This document shows, in pieces, positions 58,471 through 64,000 of a stretch of DNA of 64,000 nucleotides. Source of the DNA: Gnetum montanum. Taxonomy: Eukaryota; Streptophyta; Gnetopsida; Gnetales; Gnetaceae. Every line of letters starts with the position of its first letter. The first letter of the stretch is position 1. The notes beneath the pieces were generated by a model. The model had not been told where the DNA came from, made no database searches, and saw nothing but the letters and a program-made list of their open reading frames with translations. Made by a program: the position numbers and the translations under genes. The stretch is taken from positions 28,324 to 92,323 of the forward strand of contig MNCI01000273.1 in NCBI GenBank assembly GCA_015680685.1, written 5' to 3'.

Positions 58471-59740
58471 TGTTGTTCATAGTACTCCTCCCAAGGAGTG
58501 GTATGATGATATCAAATTTTACCTTATGCATGGAAAATCCTCACAAGGCCTGAATATTTCTTATAAGGACATTGTACGTAAGAAATCAAAGCATTATGTC
58601 ATTGTAGGTGATAACACATTATGTTGATGATCCTATGATGGCATACTTTGAAAGTTCTTAGGTAAAACCAAAGCTAGAATAGTCCTAGAGGAGGTTCACA
58701 AGGGTATTTGTAGAGAACATATAGGACCAAGATTCATGGCCACTAAGATTAGATGGTAAGGCTATTATTGACCCCATATGAAAAATGAATTCTTAAAAAA
58801 TATTAAGCATGACACAAGCTTGCGATATATTAACATTATACATGTATCACCAATTGAGTTGCATGCAACCTAGATAAGATGGTCATTTCAACAATAAATG
58901 TTGGATGTCATTGGAACTATAACACCTAAGTCTTCTATAGGACATGACTTCATCATCACCACAACAAAATATTTTATCAAGTGGGTTGAGGCTATTTCCC
59001 TAAGGAAGACCACATTTGAAAAAGTTTGCAAACTTATCCTAGACAAAATTGTATCTAGTTTTGTCATACCCATGACCATAGTTACAAATAATTGACCCCA
59101 TTTAGTAGCCAAGAAACCATGGATTTCTATCACAACCTAGGCATTAAGCATTCTTTCTCATTGCCCTATTACCCTCAAGAAAATGGACAAGTAGAAGCAA
59201 TCAACAAGGCCATCATGAGCATGCTCAAGAAGGTTCTTAATAACAACAAGTGCAAGTGGCATGAGTAGCTTGTCCATGCAATGTGGGCTTATAGAACAAT
59301 CTATCACACAACAACTAGCATGACCCCTTATAGCCTTGTTTATGATTTTGAAGTTGTTTTACCTCTTGAATTATAAGTGCCATCTTTCCGAGTAGCCTTG
59401 ACCAACTTCATCAATGATGAGCATAATAAGGAATTGTAGATAGTACTCCAAGATTCAGTGGAGGAGCAAAATATGCAAGTGCTTGCTCACATTGAGTAGT
59501 ATCAAGAGATGCAGAAATAGAAGCATCACCATGACTTGATCATGTCCAAGATCAAGAAGGGTAACCTAGTTCTTCAAGCCATTCATGAGCATGAAAAAAA
59601 ATTCTCAACCAAGTAAAAAGGGCCATTCCTTATCACTAGAGCATATGAGAAAAAAGCATTCAGAATAGCTAACATGGATGAAAAAAAACTAGCTAATCTA
59701 GTTAATCATTCCTATCTAAAAGCATACTACATGTAGTAAA
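58471..59740 (+). pseudogene. Tat-like integrase
   Basis: The core begins near 58898 with LDVIGTITPKSSIGHDFIIT and TKYFIKWVEAISL; the second catalytic Asp region reads VTNN (Asp lost). The third block has SLPYYPQENGQVEAINKAI (about 59155-59210), then MWAYRTIYHTTTSMTPYSLV, a Tyr-Gln-rich helix and GPFLITRAYEKKAFRIANMD, ending NHSYLKAYYM at about 59735. A stop and a frameshift near 59092 separate the halves. No chromodomain. Confidence 0.85.
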
Positions 59741-59769
59741 TGATCATTGAAAAGTGAGCCTACTTTCAA

Positions 59770-59850
59770 TATCCTCTATGACCTTAAACTAGCAACATGG
59801 CATGCCAAGGCCTTAAACTAGTATCATGACCCACCACAACCTTAAAATAG
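59770..59850. repeat. Minisatellite after integrase
   Basis: Three units of the CCTTAAACTAGCAACATGG type, in the same orientation as 46060-46400 and 54910-55020. Confidence 0.75.
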
Positions 59851-59967
59851 CAACTTTGGTGACCTAGATAGCCTGATTCTCATGTGGCCTGTATGCATTG
59901 TAGTGTTATAATATGCATTGGTATTTTGTATTCTTTGTTAATGCCTCTCAAGTTAATCCTCTAGGGA

Positions 59968-59985
59968 CCAACAAAGAGGGATTAT
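59968..59985 (+). promoter_or_regulatory. Polypurine tract candidate
   Basis: ACCAACAAAGAGGGATTAT directly precedes the LTR2 start. Its purine-rich core and location fit a priming site. Confidence 0.55.
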
Positions 59986-61545
59986 TAAAACACCATAAGA
60001 ATTTGCATGTTATAGCTAATCTTCATCATGTAGCTTTCACCCGATGAAACCAAAGGTAAAACTTCATTGTAAATGTAATGATTGTAATCCAGAGTGGGTA
60101 ATTTCACATAATTTAAAATTTTAAGGATGAAAAATGCCTCAAAAGTGGTTCAAGCCTCATTCCCTAAGTGAAAAAATTCACCTATTATCTATATTCTGGC
60201 TTTGGAAGATCAAAATGCCTATTGGAATGCCAAAAAGGAAACTTGATGGGTTTTATGGGGGTATATATTTTTCTATGCTAGAAGCACATGTAGGGGGGTA
60301 AATCTCACCTACCCCCAACATGGAAGGATGGGGGTTTTGGAAACTTTTCCCCTTCAACATAGAGACAACATGCATAGCTTGGAAACCTTCCCCCCTCAAC
60401 ATAGAAGTTTCCCTAGCATGGAGTCTTCAGCCCAAGCATTGAAAATTATGAGACCCTAGTGTGGAAGCCACAAAAGTCAAAATTCTATATTTCATGCACT
60501 TTAACGTTGACCATCCACTTTAGCAAGCATGGTGGAGAACTCAATGTAGAAAACTCATCTCTAGCATGGAAGGTATGCCTTGGTTACTATTTATAGTAAA
60601 TGAAATGGCCATGGGGGAAGAGCACTTACTATGTATAGTCACCCTCCAAATTTGGGCACCCATCTCACCTAAATTTTGCAGCCAATTTACAACCAATTTG
60701 AAGCCAATTTGTAGCCATTTTTCAGCCTCATTCATGGCCCAAAGAACCTATAAAAACCAGTCTCAAATACCATTTACAAGTTTAACAAGTTTAGCATTAT
60801 CAAGAAACTTTTGGCATACACACACTTTTGCACACAAAATTATTCATAATTCCACACATGGGGCATTCTTAGGCACTTAAGAGCTTTTCCGAGTTCCCAT
60901 ACTTGCATTCTCTTGAACCCTAGTGTGGAAGCGCTATAGCCTAAAGATTTGTAAATTTTGGATGCCAATATTACACTTCTGAGATTTCCAAACCCCAACC
61001 ATGGAGTAATTTGGCATCCAAATTTTGTTCTTTTCTAATCCTACAATAGTGATCCAACTTGTAGATCTAATGTTTTAGTATTTGAGAAAGGTTCAATAGA
61101 ATTAGGAGTGGCTTAGCACCAAGTTCATGGAGTAGATCATATTAGCTTCAATGGGTTTTGAAATCTTGCATAAGTAAATCCCCTTTTTGCTCATCTAGGT
61201 ACCATTTGTTCACGTTTCTCTAACTTACTCTTTATTATTTCTTAATAAAGTTTTAAAGTTCTGAGCTTTGTGTTCAAAATAAATTTATTTTCTATAAATT
61301 ATTCAGATCTCTTTGTATTTCCATGTTTTTGCATTTCATAAGTCCTTGGTTGATCTGCTAGGCTAGCCACAGTGCCTCGAATCCCATTTTTTTTGTGAAT
61401 GCCCTAGGGATTTGAGGTTGAGGAATTGCTACACCAAGGATCTTTGGTTTCTTCTAGTAACCAAGATTTTCAATCACAACACCTAGCTCTAGTCAAATGT
61501 TGATATTCTTGAGAGGTGAAAATTTCCAATCAAGTTATTGCTACA
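59986..61545 (+). mobile_element. 3' LTR of the giant element
   Basis: Starts with a variant of TGAAACACC (TTAAAACACC). The first 300 bp match LTR1. A TATA box (TATAAAAA) lies at 60749-60756. The last part (61365-61430) matches 6590-6660 in reverse complement. The end near CTACA at 61545 matches GCTACA at 6545. The middle (60300-60560) has AACATGGAAG/CTAGCATGGA motifs resembling the satellite monomers at 51480-54650. Frame 60566-60880 is LTR sequence. Confidence 0.75.
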
Positions 61546-63818
61546 ATGAGATGAGATAGACTCTTGTACTAGACTTATAGAGTGTTAGACAACAATCCTC
61601 TTTATAAATTTGGATCCTCACCATGGGATTACTAGGATCTGGTCACTCTTTTGGAAAACATCATTCTTTAACTACCCATGCTACCCTCATAGACATAAAG
61701 ATGGTGATAATATCATCATCAAGTATCATCATGCTATGTCCACCAAAAATATCAATGGAATTCATCCCTAAGGTAGATATTGTAGGTAAATTATTATCAT
61801 GAATTTTCATTAAGATATCATGAGGTAGGCTTTTAATTAATTTGAATGATTTTCCTCTTTGCAAGTTGGAGAGGAGAATATAGATATAGTCCCATGATTC
61901 TTGCATCTACACTTATGGTATAATTTCCTACCATGGGATCTCAAACTTTCTTCCACAACTAAATCAATGAACGATTAGTCATATTATCTAGTTTCATGAA
62001 TAGAAGTAGGATTATTAGTATAGGTAATATTATAGGATCTACCATGACTTATCTATGACTAACTAGATATTCCACCTTGCATGCCATTAGGAAGTAGGAG
62101 CTACTATTGTTATTATTGGAAGCTTGGTTGGTATAAGTATTTGAAGTAGGTAGGTATTTTTGAGGTATTATCATTGAGGTATGCATTTTATAAGTAACAA
62201 TTAGGTATTAATGTCATCTTTTATTACATTAGAGTAGGAAGATTACATGGAGTAGCACAATAAGGATTTGAAGCTTGTCATCATTGCTACTATTGCATGG
62301 GCTACGAATAAGCACCACCAATATAGTATGAATGGCTTGGGTATGGAATCATTCATGTTTACCTATTGATGAAATTGGGATTTAAAGGTATCCTATATTA
62401 TACCATCTCACCAATCATGTGACCCATAACTAGATAACACTATGAATCATGAGAGTCTACATAGTATTCAAATGGATCCTTATATTCAGATGATGATGAG
62501 GAAGATCCATTGGGATATCCTTGAATACTTTTAGAGTGGGAGATATTTCCTTTATAATTATGATGATATCTCTTTCTCTCTTTATATGGTGCAATAGCTT
62601 TCACTATAGCTTCAACCATCTTACCTTTAATATCCTTGAGAGTAGTGGTAATCTCAAGGATATTAAAGGTAAGATGGTTGAAGCCAATATTTAAGTCTAT
62701 CAAGGTCTTATTTATTCTAATATAATATTATGTTCAAGCCTCAAATGTAGTAGGAGGTTTAGTGACACCTTCAACATTTTTGGACTCTCAACTATATGAT
62801 GAATCATGATTGTAATCCTTAGCTAATTGTTGCTTTCCCCATTCATCTTCCATGCTAGTAATGGTACTAATAGTGCTTTGATTTGGGCCATAAATGTTTT
62901 GTACATATGGATGATCATGTACATGTTCATATGCTCTCTTGTTTTGTACCTTAACTCTTCTATAATATGCATCAATTGCTTCCTTTGGTGAAAACCATGG
63001 TTCACAAAACAATGAGCACTTTTCATGTACCTTTTCATGGTGATGTTGAGAGGCTCATAGTCCCCTTGCCTTCATTTGGCCATTTCCTTCTAGATGTTTG
63101 AAATTTAGACATATCTTTAAAATTTTTTATAGAAGATCTTGATCATGTCTACCCATATTTGATTTAATTAAGGAGGTAAATAATTATACCAACTTTCTAC
63201 ATGTTTAATGAAGGTGAGTGAAAACAACCATAACTTCTTCTAATCACTCATGATCCCTTGGATATGGAAAGCTCTGTCAAAGGCTTATGCATGCATTTGG
63301 AGATCATCACTGATATACCTTCTATATATGGATACATCAATAATGTTAATTCACTTGATTCTACTATCACAAACATGATTTCTTAGAATATGTACATCTA
63401 TCATCTACTGGTAATAATCACTCCAATCAAACAAATAAATATCATCATTGCCATTGACATGTATAGAAAAATGCAAATGTTAGAAATTGGAATAGAGATC
63501 ATCATGTTGAGCTATAGTTTAGGTGAATTCCCTAACCATGGATCTTGATGATGGGCTAGCCATTTAACTTTCTTATTTTCTATGACATCTTGCTTCTCAT
63601 TTAAATGATCATATGAGAAGATACAATCAACCTCTTATTTTACTACTTGATCTTGAAGACATTGCATTTTAAAGGACTCATAATCACCAAACATGGACTC
63701 ATGGTCCTTGTACACCATACCCTAGACTCATATTAAATAAGGCATCATAAGGTCATTTGCTGTAGCCACCACTAGGTTCCTAGAGAACTAGCCATGAGAA
63801 TCTCTTTGTCTTTCCTAC
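61546..63818 (-). pseudogene. Athila-like gag region, third family member
   Basis: Reading minus from about 63330: a WLFSLTFIKHVESWYNYLPP-type core (about 63230-63160) and KRYMKSAHCFVNHGFHQRK (63041-62985), matching the W.RLKLF...A..WY and YY.L...C motifs of Athila gag at 30700-30500 and 15170-15360. The C-terminal part is open at 62703-62440 (Ser/Tyr-rich end). A further open frame at 61906-61661 is unrecognised. Nothing of pol is seen. The perfect hairpin at 62609-62684 lies inside the frame. The leftmost boundary with the Tat-like LTR is not defined. Confidence 0.65.
62609..62684. repeat. Perfect 32-bp inverted repeat, 12-base loop
   Basis: The left arm 62609-62640 (begins GCTTCAACCATCTTACC) and right arm 62653-62684 (begins CTCAAGGATATTAAAGG) are exact complements over 32 bp, with loop AGTAGTGGTAAT. 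No mismatch is found in DNA that is otherwise heavily mutated. Confidence 0.97.
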
Positions 63819-64000
63819 TAATGAGTGGAGAGGTAGCCCTAAACTCAATCATATGAATATAATCATATATGCATGATTAGGTTGAACTCTACGGATGGAC
63901 TAGTTGTGGCACCTAGACAATTATATGTTGATTGTAGTTTGCAATCTTCCCACATGGACTAGTAGTAGCTTTTTCATGTATGGTTTAGTCTAGAGTGAGG
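63819..64000 (-). mobile_element. Start of an Athila-type LTR (cut by window edge)
   Basis: TAATGAGTGG and the following 180 bp match the starts of the LTRs at 25967 and 31515, including GACTAGTTGTGGCACCTAGA. It lies directly next to minus-strand gag, so it is the 5' LTR of that element and continues beyond the window. Confidence 0.85.

Larger units (their letters stand above)
42193..61545 (+). mobile_element. Giant Tat-like retrotransposon with antisense gene and satellite
   Basis: About 19.4 kb, or 18.3 kb without the nested solo LTR. Order: LTR1 (rearranged), gag, protease, minisatellite, antisense intron-bearing gene, spacer, ~187-bp satellite array, minisatellite, RT, RNase H, second RNase H, integrase, minisatellite, polypurine tract, LTR2. 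The Tat assignment rests on the LLSFMDGF and NQI motifs in RT, a second archaeal-type RNase H (CTNNIVEYVGLI) before integrase, and the integrase end (NHSYLKAYY). No matching TSD could be found (CCTAG left, ATGAG right), so the outer limits are approximate. Confidence 0.82.

Overview
The window looks like intergenic DNA from a large-genome seed plant, possibly a gymnosperm. It is AT-rich, strongly CpG-depleted, and consists almost entirely of old, nested LTR retrotransposons of the Athila and Tat branches of Ty3/gypsy. I see no intact cellular gene, rRNA, tRNA or CRISPR array. Nearly all open frames are short pieces of decayed gag/pol or their shadows. The species is an inference. The nesting is read directly from LTR ends (TG...CA), 5-bp target-site duplications (TSDs) and matched repeats.

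Layout. (1) 1-179: end of an Athila-type LTR. (2) 180-6544: minus-strand Tat-like element lacking RT and integrase (antisense-gene fragment, minisatellite, protease, gag), then its LTR at 6545-7948. (3) 7949-32847: a second minus-strand Tat-like element carrying an intron-containing gene on the plus strand (8712-12420). It is split by a 5'-truncated Athila element (13253-23043), which itself holds a 1504-bp solo LTR (13635-15138), and its 5' LTR is split by a gag-only Athila derivative (25967-32422, TSD ACTTT). (4) 33322-40021: a minus-strand LTR element with TSD CCATG, a Met-type primer site and no visible gag/pol. It carries an intronless pseudogene of a CCR4-type deadenylase plus a CpG-richer island of unknown origin. 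(5) 42193-61545: a giant plus-strand Tat-like element with gag, protease, a minisatellite, an antisense intron-bearing gene, a ~187-bp dimeric satellite array, RT (split by a solo Athila LTR, TSD ATAAG), RNase H, a second RNase H, integrase and 3' LTR. (6) 61546-64000: minus-strand Athila-like gag containing a perfect 32-bp hairpin, then the start of an LTR.

How it fits together. Tat-like copies are the oldest layer and Athila-type copies inserted into them. A member of the Tat-like LTR family later inserted into the Athila copy as the CpG-rich solo LTR. The most unusual system is the antisense gene inside the Tat-like family. It is present in three copies, always on the strand opposite gag/pol. 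Two copies share splice sites at the same positions, with exon lengths of 443/444 and 266/269 bp. The second notable item is the captured CCR4-like cDNA.
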